A stretch of 64,000 bases of DNA from positions 203,933-267,932 of the forward strand of contig NZ_BJYR01000007.1 in the NCBI RefSeq assembly GCF_007991615.1. The letters are read 5' to 3'. Position 1 is the first letter of the stretch. Every line of letters starts with the position of its first letter. This stretch comes from Novosphingobium sediminis. Lineage in GTDB: Bacteria > Pseudomonadota > Alphaproteobacteria > Sphingomonadales > Sphingomonadaceae. The position numbers and the translations under genes were made by a program. This document shows positions 44,701-51,586 of this stretch, in pieces. The notes under the pieces were generated by a model that made no database searches, was not told the DNA's origin, and worked only from the letters and a program-made list of their open reading frames with translations.

Positions 44701-45237
44701 GTCAACCGCCTGCGCGGCTCGATCGGTGCGCTCAACCGCGAAGGGCGCGAACGCCTGCGCGCGGCCTTCGAGGCAGTCGATGCGCACTTCCGCCGCCTGT
44801 TCGCGCGGCTGTTCGGCGGCGGCGAGGCGCATCTGGCGCTGGTCGACAGCGACGATCCGCTGGAGGCAGGCCTTGAAATCTTTGCCCAGCCGCCGGGCAA
44901 GCGACTGCAGTCGCTCACGCTGCTATCCGGCGGCGAGCAGGCGCTGACCGCCGTCGCGCTGATCTTCGCGCTGTTCCTCACCAACCCCGCGCCGATCTGC
45001 GTGCTCGACGAAGTCGACGCGCCGCTGGATGACGCGAATATCGAACGCTTCTGCGACCTGCTCGATGCCATGGCCGCAGAAACCACCACGCGCTACCTGA
45101 TCGTGACCCACAACGCCGTGACGATGAGCCGGATGCACCGCCTGTTCGGTGTGACGATGGTGGAGCGCGGCATCTCGCGCCTCGTCAGCGTCGATCTTGG
45201 CGGAGCGGAAAGCCTGCTGGCGAGTGCCGGGACTTAA
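41737..45237 (+). CDS. smc: chromosome segregation protein SMC
   Basis: 1166 residues. Head: Walker A GPNGCGKSNLLEAIRWVMG near residue 40; two long Ala/Glu/Arg-rich coiled coils (about 170-500 and 640-950); a short hinge near 510-600 (PGYERALAAVLGRD); C-terminal head with the ABC signature LLSGGEQALTA and Walker B ICVLDEVDAPLD. SMC condenses and segregates chromosomes with ScpA/ScpB, which are not adjacent here. ATG at 41737; an ATG at 41755 is closer to the conserved LKLSGFKSF start. The stop overlaps the convergent soxR stop. Confidence 0.96.
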   Translation: MAERVPMQFTRLKLSGFKSFVEPAELRIEPGLTGVVGPNGCGKSNLLEAIRWVMGEGSARSMRGGGMEDVIFAGTASRPARDFAEVMLSAETDPSGPFGGELEVVRRIERGAGSAYRVNGRDVRAKDVALVFADAATGAHSPALVSQGRIAAVIAARPAERRAMLEEAAGIAGLHVRRKDAETKLRATETNLSRLDDLIVTLEAQVGTLRRQARAAERYKQLSERIRVAEARLIFARWRDAAAAAEAARAAAARAEEAVAAAQGSARTAQETQHSAAAAQSAARDALFDRRQDAAAQGQRIAALTAQAEAAAQRLADIDRQIRRIEDERREADRLTTDAATALTRLEADLATAEAALAAQTAEGPALKSAEAAAEQAARAAELALAAMVAEQAGIEAEWRVAEAALTAARQRLSRLDGEDARLTATRRALEAEPDPALAMAAAEARRAEAAATLAEVGAARERLTAERERLTAARESLADAREAASSELAAARADLVGIERECSALARDKAAREAAAARTGKGPSALGAARAAPGYERALAAVLGRDAAAPLGAAPAGDGRFWTGAEAPAARADALLHHVTRCPPELAARLALVRVADEDRGEALAPGEWLVTREGHLRRWDGFIARGEGGAEAAILAAENRLSELEAALPERRKAAEAAEAASSAAQAELAQAQAGIARVQGELAASERALAAAADAERSALRALDQAEAARARIAARRAEIDRTAADLASQRQSAEADLAEAETRRAALPDPAAGRTAVEAERQKNDRARSAYQSAMAAVASHGQALAVGKERLVALRGDIRGWQARAGDAARRLAAMAGQAEDLAEERNVVAAKPPALARDLEEAEALRTRYAAALAEAEATLARTESEARSAETALAAANEALASAREARAALGAKAENEDQRRQEMAGIAGERFQCPPPLLPERIGFPGSDVSAAPEESAAHDRLIAERERLGPVNLVAATELTEAEAQHTAVVTEQAELTEAVNRLRGSIGALNREGRERLRAAFEAVDAHFRRLFARLFGGGEAHLALVDSDDPLEAGLEIFAQPPGKRLQSLTLLSGGEQALTAVALIFALFLTNPAPICVLDEVDAPLDDANIERFCDLLDAMAAETTTRYLIVTHNAVTMSRMHRLFGVTMVERGISRLVSVDLGGAESLLASAGT

Positions 45238-45692
45238 TCCAGCACGAAGCGCGGTCCCGGCCCTGCCGCGCTGGCGCGGTCTTCCTTGTTGTAGAGCTGG
45301 CAGCGATCAAGGCTGAGGCAGCCGCAGCCGATGCATTCGTCGAGCTTGTTGCGCGTGCGGGTGAGGAGCTGGATGCGGCTATCGATCTCGCTGCGCAGCG
45401 ACCGGCTGATGCGCTGCCAATCCAGCACTGTCGGCGTGCGGCCGTGTGGCAGCGAAGCCATCTCGCGCTCGATCTCGGTGAGCCCGAGGCCAAGCCGCTG
45501 CGCAATCAGGATGAAGCTGAGGCGGCGGATGTCAGAGCGCAGGAAGCGGCGCTGGTTGCCGCCGGTGCGGATCGAGGCAATCAGGCCGCGCTCCTCGTAG
45601 TAGCGGATGGCGGAGACGGCGAGCCCGGTGCGCTGCGCGAGCACCCCGATAGGCACCAGATCGTTGCGGCCCTTGGCCGGTTTGGCAAGCAT
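45234..45692 (-). CDS. soxR: redox-sensitive transcriptional activator SoxR
   Basis: 152 residues of the MerR superfamily. The HTH lies at 13-50 (GVLAQRTGLAVSAIRYYEERGL), the dimer helix at 80-118, and the 2Fe-2S ligands are Cys120, Cys123, Cys125 and Cys131 in CIGCGCLSLDRC. SoxR senses redox-cycling compounds or superoxide by cluster oxidation. ATG at 45692. A palindromic SoxR box lies 26 bp upstream and drives a divergent VOC gene. No soxS is present, as is usual outside enterics. Confidence 0.97.
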   Translation of the reverse strand: MLAKPAKGRNDLVPIGVLAQRTGLAVSAIRYYEERGLIASIRTGGNQRRFLRSDIRRLSFILIAQRLGLGLTEIEREMASLPHGRTPTVLDWQRISRSLRSEIDSRIQLLTRTRNKLDECIGCGCLSLDRCQLYNKEDRASAAGPGPRFVLD

Positions 45693-45714
45693 CGCGAATC
45701 CTTGAAAGAATCCC

Positions 45715-45745
45715 TTGACCTCAAGTCAGCTTGAGGTTGCATAAG
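45715..45745 (+). promoter_or_regulatory. SoxR box in a 19-bp-spacer promoter
   Basis: A perfect inverted repeat ACCTCAAGTCAGCTTGAGGT occupies 45718-45737. It sits between a -35 TTGACC (45715-45720) and a -10-like CATAAG (45740-45745) with a 19-bp spacer, the over-long spacing that MerR-family activators untwist. The half-sites match the known SoxR operator type (CCTCAAG...CTTGAGG). It reads towards the VOC gene and lies 26 bp from the soxR start, so it may also control soxR. Confidence 0.85.
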
Positions 45746-45783
45746 GCATAGCGCGTCAACATTCCAGAACGGAGTCATCCAGA

Positions 45784-46164
45784 ATGACCAAGCCCACTGC
45801 GCGTCTCGAACACGTCAACATCCGCGTCAGCGATCCCGACCGGACCGCCGCCTTCCTTGCCCGCCTGTGCGGCTGGCACGAGCGTTGGCGGGGGCCTTCG
45901 GCGCTGGGCGGGTGGACCATCCACCTCGGCGCGGAGACCGATTATATCGCGCTTTATCAGGGGGATGAGCCGCTTTCTGGTCCATTTTCCAAGGGCCAGC
46001 CGCTGCAGCATATCGGCCTGCTTGTGGACGATCTCGATGCCGCCGAACGCGTGGCGATCGAGGCTGGGCTGGTGCCGTTCAACCACGCGGACTATGAACC
46101 GGGGCGCCGGTTCTACGTCTTCGATTGGGACGGTATCGAGTGGGAACTGGTCAGTTACAGCTGA
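45784..46164 (+). CDS. VOC family protein (glyoxalase-like), probable SoxR target
   Basis: 126 residues forming one vicinal-oxygen-chelate domain with the paired beta-alpha-beta-beta units ARLEHVNIRVSDPDRTAAFL and LQHIGLLVDDLDAAERVAIE. Candidate metal ligands are His10, His76 and Glu122. Relatives include glyoxalase I, dioxygenases and drug-binding proteins. The SoxR-box promoter immediately upstream suggests induction by redox-active compounds such as quinones or phenazines. ATG at 45784. Overlaps the convergent ubiA by 10 bp. Confidence 0.82.
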   Translation: MTKPTARLEHVNIRVSDPDRTAAFLARLCGWHERWRGPSALGGWTIHLGAETDYIALYQGDEPLSGPFSKGQPLQHIGLLVDDLDAAERVAIEAGLVPFNHADYEPGRRFYVFDWDGIEWELVSYS

Positions 46165-47075
46165 CCGGCCGCCCCCACGACGAAACAGGCGGCGGCCATC
46201 AGCCCGCCCGCGAATCGGTTTGAACGGAACCGCGCGAGCGCACTGAGGCCGTCCGCCGTATCGAGCGTGATCGCCTGCCAAGCGAAGTGCAGCGCCACCG
46301 GCAGCAGCGCGAGAAGCGCCACCGGATCGGGCCGCACCAGCCAGACTGCAGCCGCCCAGCAGGCGATGGCCATGGCGTAGAGCGCAGTCACCCCGGCGCG
46401 AACATGTTGCCCGAACGAAAGCGCGGAGGAGCCGATGCCGACCATCGCGTCGTCCTCGCGGTCCTGCAGCGCGTAGATCGTGTCATAGGCCATGCACCAG
46501 GCCCAGCACCCGGCGTAGAGCAGGCCGAGCGGCGCGAGCCGGTCAAACCCGTGCACTTCGATCCAACCCACCGGCGCGCCCCAGGTAAAGACGAGGCCGA
46601 GCCAAGCCTGCGGCCAGCCGGTGATGCGCTTCATGAAGGGGTAGGCAGCGACAAGCCCGAGGCTGCCGAGCGCCACGACTTGCGCTTCCCAGCGCAGTTG
46701 CAGGAGCACGATCAGCCCCACGCCGCACAGCGCAAAGAGCCAGATCCACGCCACCTTCTTGGAGATCGCGCCACTGGCGACAGGCCGCGCCGCCGTCCGC
46801 GCAACGCGTGCATCGAGATCGGCATCGACGATATCGTTGTAGACGCAGCCTGCCCCGCGCATCGCGATGGAGCCGAGCAGCAGCCACAGGATCATGCCCC
46901 AGCGACTTGTCCCGCCCGCGAGGAACAGTCCCCACGCACAGGGCCAGAACAGCAGCCACCAGCCGATCGGCCGATCGAACCGCGCGATCAGCGCAAGATC
47001 GCGCAATGTTGGCGGGAGCACGGTGAGCACGCCGCGATACTGGGTGTCGGGTACGATTTCCGGTGCGGCGGTCAT
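46155..47075 (-). CDS. ubiA: 4-hydroxybenzoate polyprenyltransferase UbiA
   Basis: 306 residues with about eight membrane helices. The first Asp-rich motif is NDIVDADLD and the second is YALQDREDD (UbiA family NDxxDxxxD and DxxxD patterns), which bind the Mg-diphosphate of the polyprenyl donor. It joins 4-hydroxybenzoate to a polyprenyl chain in ubiquinone synthesis at the inner membrane. ATG at 47075; it is divergent from rsmE with 46 bp between starts. Confidence 0.95.
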   Translation of the reverse strand: MTAAPEIVPDTQYRGVLTVLPPTLRDLALIARFDRPIGWWLLFWPCAWGLFLAGGTSRWGMILWLLLGSIAMRGAGCVYNDIVDADLDARVARTAARPVASGAISKKVAWIWLFALCGVGLIVLLQLRWEAQVVALGSLGLVAAYPFMKRITGWPQAWLGLVFTWGAPVGWIEVHGFDRLAPLGLLYAGCWAWCMAYDTIYALQDREDDAMVGIGSSALSFGQHVRAGVTALYAMAIACWAAAVWLVRPDPVALLALLPVALHFAWQAITLDTADGLSALARFRSNRFAGGLMAAACFVVGAAGQL

Positions 47076-47121
47076 GTCCGCTGCATAGCCCCGGCGCCCG
47101 CAATCGGCTAGAGCCCGAGAT

Positions 47122-47901
47122 ATGCCCGCAACCCCCGCCTGGCCGCCCAAGTCTGCGCCCCGCCTGTTTGTCCCCGGTCCGCTCGAGGAAGGGGCGCATG
47201 TGCCGCTCGAGGGCGGGCAGGCGCATTACCTTGGCAAAGTGATGCGCAGCGCACCGGGCGATGCGGTGGTGCTGTGCGATGACCTCACCGGCGAGTGGCT
47301 CGCCGAAGTGAGCGGCGTGGGCAAGCGCGACGTGACGCTGGCGGTGGTGCGGCGGCTGCGCGAGCGGGAAGCCGTGCCCGATTTCTGGCTCTGCGCCGCG
47401 CTCATCAAGAAGGATCGGTTCGATCTCGTACTGGAGAAGGCCACCGAGCTTGGCGTCGCGGCGGTCCGCCCGGTGGTGACGCGGCGCTGCGTGGCGGACA
47501 AGCTCAACCCGGAGCGGGCGCGCACCATCGTCACCGAGGCGGCGGAGCAATGCGCGCGCACCGCGCTGCCCGCGCTGGCGGAACCGGTGAAGCTGGATGC
47601 GCTGTTGCGGGATTGGCCGGCGGGGCGGCGGCTCTACTTTGCGGACGAGGAAGGCGGCGCGCCTGCTGCCGAAGCCTTTGCTGCGCATGAGGGGCCTGCC
47701 GCATTGCTGGTCGGGCCGGAAGGCGGCTTCGATGACGCCGAACGCGCGGCGATCCGCGCTCATCCTGCCGCACAGGCGATTACGCTCGGGCCGCGCATCC
47801 TGCGCGCCGAAACCGCCGCGATTGCGGGAACGGCACTGTGGATGGGGACGCGCGGGGACTGGGAAGCCGCTGCATCCGGATTGATTTCGGCTGGCGCGTA
47901 G
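47122..47901 (+). CDS. rsmE: 16S rRNA (uracil(1498)-N(3))-methyltransferase RsmE
   Basis: 259 residues. An N-terminal PUA-like part (PRLFVPGPLEEGAHV, AHYLGKVMR) and a SPOUT methyltransferase domain with KATELGV, TRRCVADKLNPERARTIVTEA, LLVGPEGGFDDAE and LGPRILRAETAA, the SAM-knot signatures. It methylates U1498 in helix 44 of 16S rRNA. ATG at 47122. gshA starts 26 bp after the stop, matching the rsmE-gshA pairing common in alphaproteobacteria. Confidence 0.96.
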   Translation: MPATPAWPPKSAPRLFVPGPLEEGAHVPLEGGQAHYLGKVMRSAPGDAVVLCDDLTGEWLAEVSGVGKRDVTLAVVRRLREREAVPDFWLCAALIKKDRFDLVLEKATELGVAAVRPVVTRRCVADKLNPERARTIVTEAAEQCARTALPALAEPVKLDALLRDWPAGRRLYFADEEGGAPAAEAFAAHEGPAALLVGPEGGFDDAERAAIRAHPAAQAITLGPRILRAETAAIAGTALWMGTRGDWEAAASGLISAGA

Positions 47902-47927
47902 GCGCGCGGCGCACTAACGCATGCGCC

Positions 47928-49313
47928 ATGAGCACGAGACAAGTTTCGAATCGCAACGATCCCGTCATCGAGAGCCGCGACCAGCTCATCGAGCCGATGG
48001 CCAAGGGCGAAAAGCCGCGTGAAGCCTGGCGGATTGGCACCGAACACGAGAAGTTCGTCTACCGCACCAAGGACCGCGCCGCGCCATCCTACAGCGAGCC
48101 GGGCGGGATTCGCGATCTGCTGCTGGCGCTGCGCGACTATGGCTGGGAAACGATCGAGGAGGACAGCGACACCGGCCCCAACGTGATCGCGATGAGCGGC
48201 ACCGACGGCGCGGTGAGCCTCGAGCCGGCGGGGCAGCTGGAGCTTTCGGGCGCGCCGCTCGAAAACCTGCACCAGACCTGCGCCGAAACCGGCCGCCACC
48301 TCGCGCAGGTCAAGACGATCGGCGACAAGCTCGGTCTGGCCTACCTCGGCATGGGCCTCTGGCCGGACAAGACGCGCGAAGAGCTGCCGATCATGCCCAA
48401 GGGCCGGTATGACATCATGCTGCGCCACATGCCGCGCGTGGGCACGATGGGCCTCGACATGATGCTGCGCACCTGCACCATCCAGACCAACCTCGATTAT
48501 TCGAGCGAGGCGGACATGGTGCAGAAGTTCCGCGTTTCGCTGGCGCTCCAGCCGCTCGCCACCGCGCTGTTCGCCAATTCGCCGTTCCTTGAAGGCAAGC
48601 CCAACGGCTACCTTTCCTATCGCAGCCACATCTGGACCGATACCGATCCGGCGCGCACCGGCATGCTCTCGTTCGTGTTCGACGAGGGCTTCGGCTACGA
48701 GCGCTATGTCGACTACATGCTCGACGTGCCGATGTACTTCGTGTTCCGCGATGGGCGTTATATCGACGCGGCGGGCCAGTCGTTCCGCGATTTCCTCGAA
48801 GGCAAGCTGCCCGCGCTGCCGGGTGAGAAGCCGACGCGTTCGGACTGGATCGACCACCTTTCGACCGCCTTCCCCGAAGTGCGCCTCAAGAGCTTCCTCG
48901 AAATGCGCGGGGCCGATGGCGGGCCGTGGAGCCGTATTTGCGCGCTGCCGGCGCTGTGGGTGGGTCTGCTCTATGACCAGACCGCGCTCGATGCAGCGTG
49001 GGATCTCGTGAAGGGCTGGGACATGGACGGGCGCGAAAAGCTGCGCGCCAGCGTTCCCAAGCTGGGGCTAGATGCGCCGCTTCCGGGTGGCGGCAAGCTG
49101 CGCGATATTGCGGCTGAGGTTCTCGCCATCGCGCGCGGCGGCTTGGCGGCGCGCGGCAAGCTCAACGAGGCGGGCGACAACGAGACCGGATACCTGCATC
49201 CGCTCGACGAGATCGTCAGCACCGGGAAAACCCCGGCCGAGCGGTTGCTGGAGCTTTATCACGGCCCATGGGGCGGCAAGGTCGATCCGATCTACGAGGC
49301 AAAAAGCTTCTGA
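47928..49313 (+). CDS. gshA: glutamate-cysteine ligase, plant/alphaproteobacterial type
   Basis: 461 residues. EAWRIGTEHEKFVY near residue 40 is the ATP/glutamate site of this class; SLEPAGQLELSG, MLRTCTIQTNLDYSSE, FANSPFLEGKPNGYLSYRSHIW and LEMRGADGGPW are further family blocks. It makes gamma-glutamylcysteine, the first step of glutathione synthesis. ATG at 47928. The tandem ABM genes follow after 25 bp. Confidence 0.96.
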   Translation: MSTRQVSNRNDPVIESRDQLIEPMAKGEKPREAWRIGTEHEKFVYRTKDRAAPSYSEPGGIRDLLLALRDYGWETIEEDSDTGPNVIAMSGTDGAVSLEPAGQLELSGAPLENLHQTCAETGRHLAQVKTIGDKLGLAYLGMGLWPDKTREELPIMPKGRYDIMLRHMPRVGTMGLDMMLRTCTIQTNLDYSSEADMVQKFRVSLALQPLATALFANSPFLEGKPNGYLSYRSHIWTDTDPARTGMLSFVFDEGFGYERYVDYMLDVPMYFVFRDGRYIDAAGQSFRDFLEGKLPALPGEKPTRSDWIDHLSTAFPEVRLKSFLEMRGADGGPWSRICALPALWVGLLYDQTALDAAWDLVKGWDMDGREKLRASVPKLGLDAPLPGGGKLRDIAAEVLAIARGGLAARGKLNEAGDNETGYLHPLDEIVSTGKTPAERLLELYHGPWGGKVDPIYEAKSF

Positions 49314-49338
49314 CGGACTGAGGGAGAGGGGAACGACA

Positions 49339-49638
49339 ATGATCATCGTGATGGGCAAGCTGCGCATTGACGCTGCAGCCATCGAGGCTGCCCTGCCGGC
49401 AGCGCGCAAGGTCGTCGAGGCGACGCAGCAGGAAGACGGCTGCATCCAGTACGATTATTCGCGCGATATCAGCGATCCGGAGGTGTTCCACATCACCGAG
49501 CGCTGGACGAGCCGCGAGGCGCTGGGCGCGCACCTCAAGACGCCGCATGTGGCGGAATGGATCGGCGTGCTCCAGACGCTGACGATGAAGGAACGCCACA
49601 TCAAGCTCTACGACACCGACGAAGGCGAGGACCTATAG
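49339..49638 (+). CDS. ABM-domain protein (antibiotic biosynthesis monooxygenase fold), copy 1
   Basis: 99 residues forming one dimeric ferredoxin-like ABM domain: MIIVMGKLRID at the N-terminus, EEDGCIQYDY-like core QQEDGCIQYDYSRDI, and FHITERWTSREALGAHLKTPH. ABM proteins may act as small cofactor-free monooxygenases (YgiN-like quinol oxidases) or haem-degrading enzymes; nothing here decides. ATG at 49339 with GGGAGAGGGGAA upstream. The next gene is a paralogue of identical length. Confidence 0.88.
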   Translation: MIIVMGKLRIDAAAIEAALPAARKVVEATQQEDGCIQYDYSRDISDPEVFHITERWTSREALGAHLKTPHVAEWIGVLQTLTMKERHIKLYDTDEGEDL

Positions 49639-49642
49639 GGCG

Positions 49643-49942
49643 ATGATCGTGGTGATGGGGACGTTCCGGGTTGCGCCGGAGCATATCGACACGCTGCTTC
49701 CCCTTGCGCGCAAGGTGGCCGAAGCGACGCGCGCGGAAGAGGGCTGCATCCAGTACGGCTATGCGCAGGACATCGATGATCCGGCGCTGTTCCACGTTGC
49801 CGAACGCTGGACCGACCGTGCCGCGTTGATGTCGCATGCAAAGTCCGCGCATATGGCCGAATGGGTGGCGGCGCGCTCAGGGCTCGGCTTTCATGACCGC
49901 ATGATCCGGCTCTATGAGACGGACGAAGGCGTGGCGATTTAG
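49643..49942 (+). CDS. ABM-domain protein, copy 2
   Basis: 99 residues, aligned without gaps to the preceding protein with 51 identical positions by hand count. Core: EEGCIQYGYAQDI, ALFHVAERWTDRAALMSHAKSAHMAEW. It starts 4 bp after the first copy's stop. The conserved Glu/His/Trp residues in the FHxxERW segment are present in both. The tandem arrangement suggests heterodimer formation or diverged substrates. Confidence 0.88.
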   Translation: MIVVMGTFRVAPEHIDTLLPLARKVAEATRAEEGCIQYGYAQDIDDPALFHVAERWTDRAALMSHAKSAHMAEWVAARSGLGFHDRMIRLYETDEGVAI

Positions 49943-49956
49943 GGCGCCTGCCACAC

Positions 49957-50047
49957 TTTCGTCATTGCGAGTGTAGCGAAGCAATCCAGAGCGTCATGCA
50001 CTGCCGCTCTGGATTGCTTCGTCGCTGCGCTCCTCGCAATGACGAAG
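49957..50047. repeat. long hairpin repeat (dispersed GATTGCTTCG-type)
   Basis: TTTCGTCATTGCGAG (49957-49971) pairs with CTCGCAATGACGAA (50033-50046), and an inner stem pairs AGCGAAGCAATCCAGAGC with GCTCTGGATTGCTTCGTCGC. The unit resembles an intergenic palindrome found in many genomes. It lies at the convergent junction of the ABM pair and the methyltransferase-like gene and may end both transcripts. Confidence 0.75.
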
Positions 50048-50057
50048 GAGGGAGTGC

Positions 50058-51416
50058 TTACTCCGCCGGATGTACCGCGCCGATTGCGGGCGGTTCGGTC
50101 CGGGGGCGACCGCGCGTCAGCATGCGGCCGATTTTCGTCAGCGTTCCCGTGACGAGGCCGTGCTCGGCCATCCAGGCGTGGTATTCGCGGTACTTCGCGT
50201 CCTCGGCGAGGAGGTGCGCTTCCTCAGTCTTCGCGCGCCAGAAGTAGACCGCACTGACGAGGCCGAGGATCACGGTGTTGCGGATCGCATCGACCATCGA
50301 ATGCGTGGTGGTCAGCCAGGGCAGCGTCGAAATCCACCAGAAGGCGTTCTTGGAAAGATAGGCCGGGTGCCGGGTGAAGGCATAGGGGCCGTTCGTCAGC
50401 ACGCCGCGATAGGTGAGGTTCGAAAAGCGCAAGCCGAAGGCGACCGTGGCCCAGGCGTAGATGCCTGTCAGCACCACCATCGCCACCACCCAGATCCATT
50501 CGAGCACCGGCATGCCTTGCAGCCAGAACGTCCACTCCGCGCCGTTGGTGCGGTAATCGAGCACGCCGCCGCTGCCCATCAGGATGAACGGCGGATAGCA
50601 GATCAGCGCCGCCACCCAGCCGCCGAGATAGGGATTGGCGCTGCGGATCTGCGCATCAAGCGGCTTCATCGTGAGGAGATAGCCGACCATGGCGATCTGC
50701 ACATCGACGAGGAACATCGTCTCGATCAGCGCATTGCCGAGCGCGAGCGGATCGCCCAGCACAGCGGCGTAGTTCATCTGCACTACCCCGCCGAAGCCGC
50801 CGGGGATGATCGAGAACATGAAGGCGCAGAAGAAGCCCTTGACCGCCCACGCGCGCAGATGGTGCGCGACTTCCGCCTTGTCGTATGCCTCGCGTCCGAT
50901 GAGCATCGCGCCGAAGTGCCATGATGCATCGCGCGGATTGACCAGTACGCGGTCGAGCCAGAGGACGTAGGGGATCGTGCCAATGAACAGCAGCGGGGCG
51001 AGGCCCGAGATCACGTCCATCGCGAAGAGGTACTGCCCGCGCCAGTACCAGCGGCACAGGCAATAGACGAAGCCGAGCAGCGACCATGTCGCCCACAGCC
51101 CGGCGACCTTGGTGATCGAAATATCGACCACATCGCGCAACGGGCGCGGATTGGCCCAGTCAATTCCGGTCGAGGCGCGCAAGTGGACCTTGTCGACGAG
51201 GAGCGACCACGCAACCATCGGCAGGCCGGAAAACAGCATCGCCGCAAGCGCCGCGCTTGGGCCGGCCAGCGGCTCGTGCGGCCCCGGCAGCGCGAAAGCA
51301 TCCGCGATCCCTGCCCAGTTGCGACAGACGATCACCCACAGCGCAAGGCCGACGAGCCCGGACAAGCCGACTCCGGCCGAAACATCACTGGCAGGCCTAG
51401 AATGGGGTGCACTCAT
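50058..51416 (-). CDS. polytopic membrane protein of the isoprenylcysteine/PEMT methyltransferase-like family
   Basis: 452 residues with about nine or ten membrane helices. The C-terminal GPYAFTRHPAYLSKNAFWW matches the ICMT/PEMT signature (GPY.x.RHP.Y) followed by the EEx-like TEEAHLLAEDAKYREYHAW, which contacts SAM and a lipid substrate. The N-terminal half is an additional membrane region not present in the short (about 200-residue) family members. Reaction unknown: it could methylate a lipid or prenylated compound. ATG at 51416. It converges with the ABM genes. Confidence 0.75.
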   Translation of the reverse strand: MSAPHSRPASDVSAGVGLSGLVGLALWVIVCRNWAGIADAFALPGPHEPLAGPSAALAAMLFSGLPMVAWSLLVDKVHLRASTGIDWANPRPLRDVVDISITKVAGLWATWSLLGFVYCLCRWYWRGQYLFAMDVISGLAPLLFIGTIPYVLWLDRVLVNPRDASWHFGAMLIGREAYDKAEVAHHLRAWAVKGFFCAFMFSIIPGGFGGVVQMNYAAVLGDPLALGNALIETMFLVDVQIAMVGYLLTMKPLDAQIRSANPYLGGWVAALICYPPFILMGSGGVLDYRTNGAEWTFWLQGMPVLEWIWVVAMVVLTGIYAWATVAFGLRFSNLTYRGVLTNGPYAFTRHPAYLSKNAFWWISTLPWLTTTHSMVDAIRNTVILGLVSAVYFWRAKTEEAHLLAEDAKYREYHAWMAEHGLVTGTLTKIGRMLTRGRPRTEPPAIGAVHPAE

Positions 51417-51451
51417 GGGTTGCGGATCTAACCCACAAGGGTGCAGAAAAG

Positions 51452-51586
51452 GTGAAGGCGTGGACCTTGCTCAGACTGGAGCGCGCCCCGAGCCTACCCG
51501 AGAAGCGCAGGGAGGAAGCGGCGGACATGACCGCCGGCGACCTGATCGCGCTGGCGGCCTTCCTTGCCGCCCGAACCGTTACTTGA
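51452..51586 (+). CDS. possible small protein or c-type cytochrome tail remnant
   Basis: A 44-codon frame starts GTG at 51452, with AAAAGG directly before it, and ends TGA, overlapping the convergent bamB stop. Its end, EEAADMTAGDLIALAAFLAA, resembles the last helix of class I cytochromes c (pattern MTxxDLxxLAAYLA). No CxxCH haem motif is present, so it is either a fragment of a lost gene or a chance frame. It fills most of the 162-bp gap between bamB and the methyltransferase-like gene. Confidence 0.3.
   Translation: MKAWTLLRLERAPSLPEKRREEAADMTAGDLIALAAFLAARTVT

Noticed and set aside
41587..44832. A minus-strand open frame of more than 1000 codons across the smc gene
   Set aside because: It is antisense to smc, whose domains and motifs are complete. 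High GC at third positions leaves the opposite strand open. The antisense product is low-complexity, rich in Gly/Ala/Arg, with no recognisable motif.
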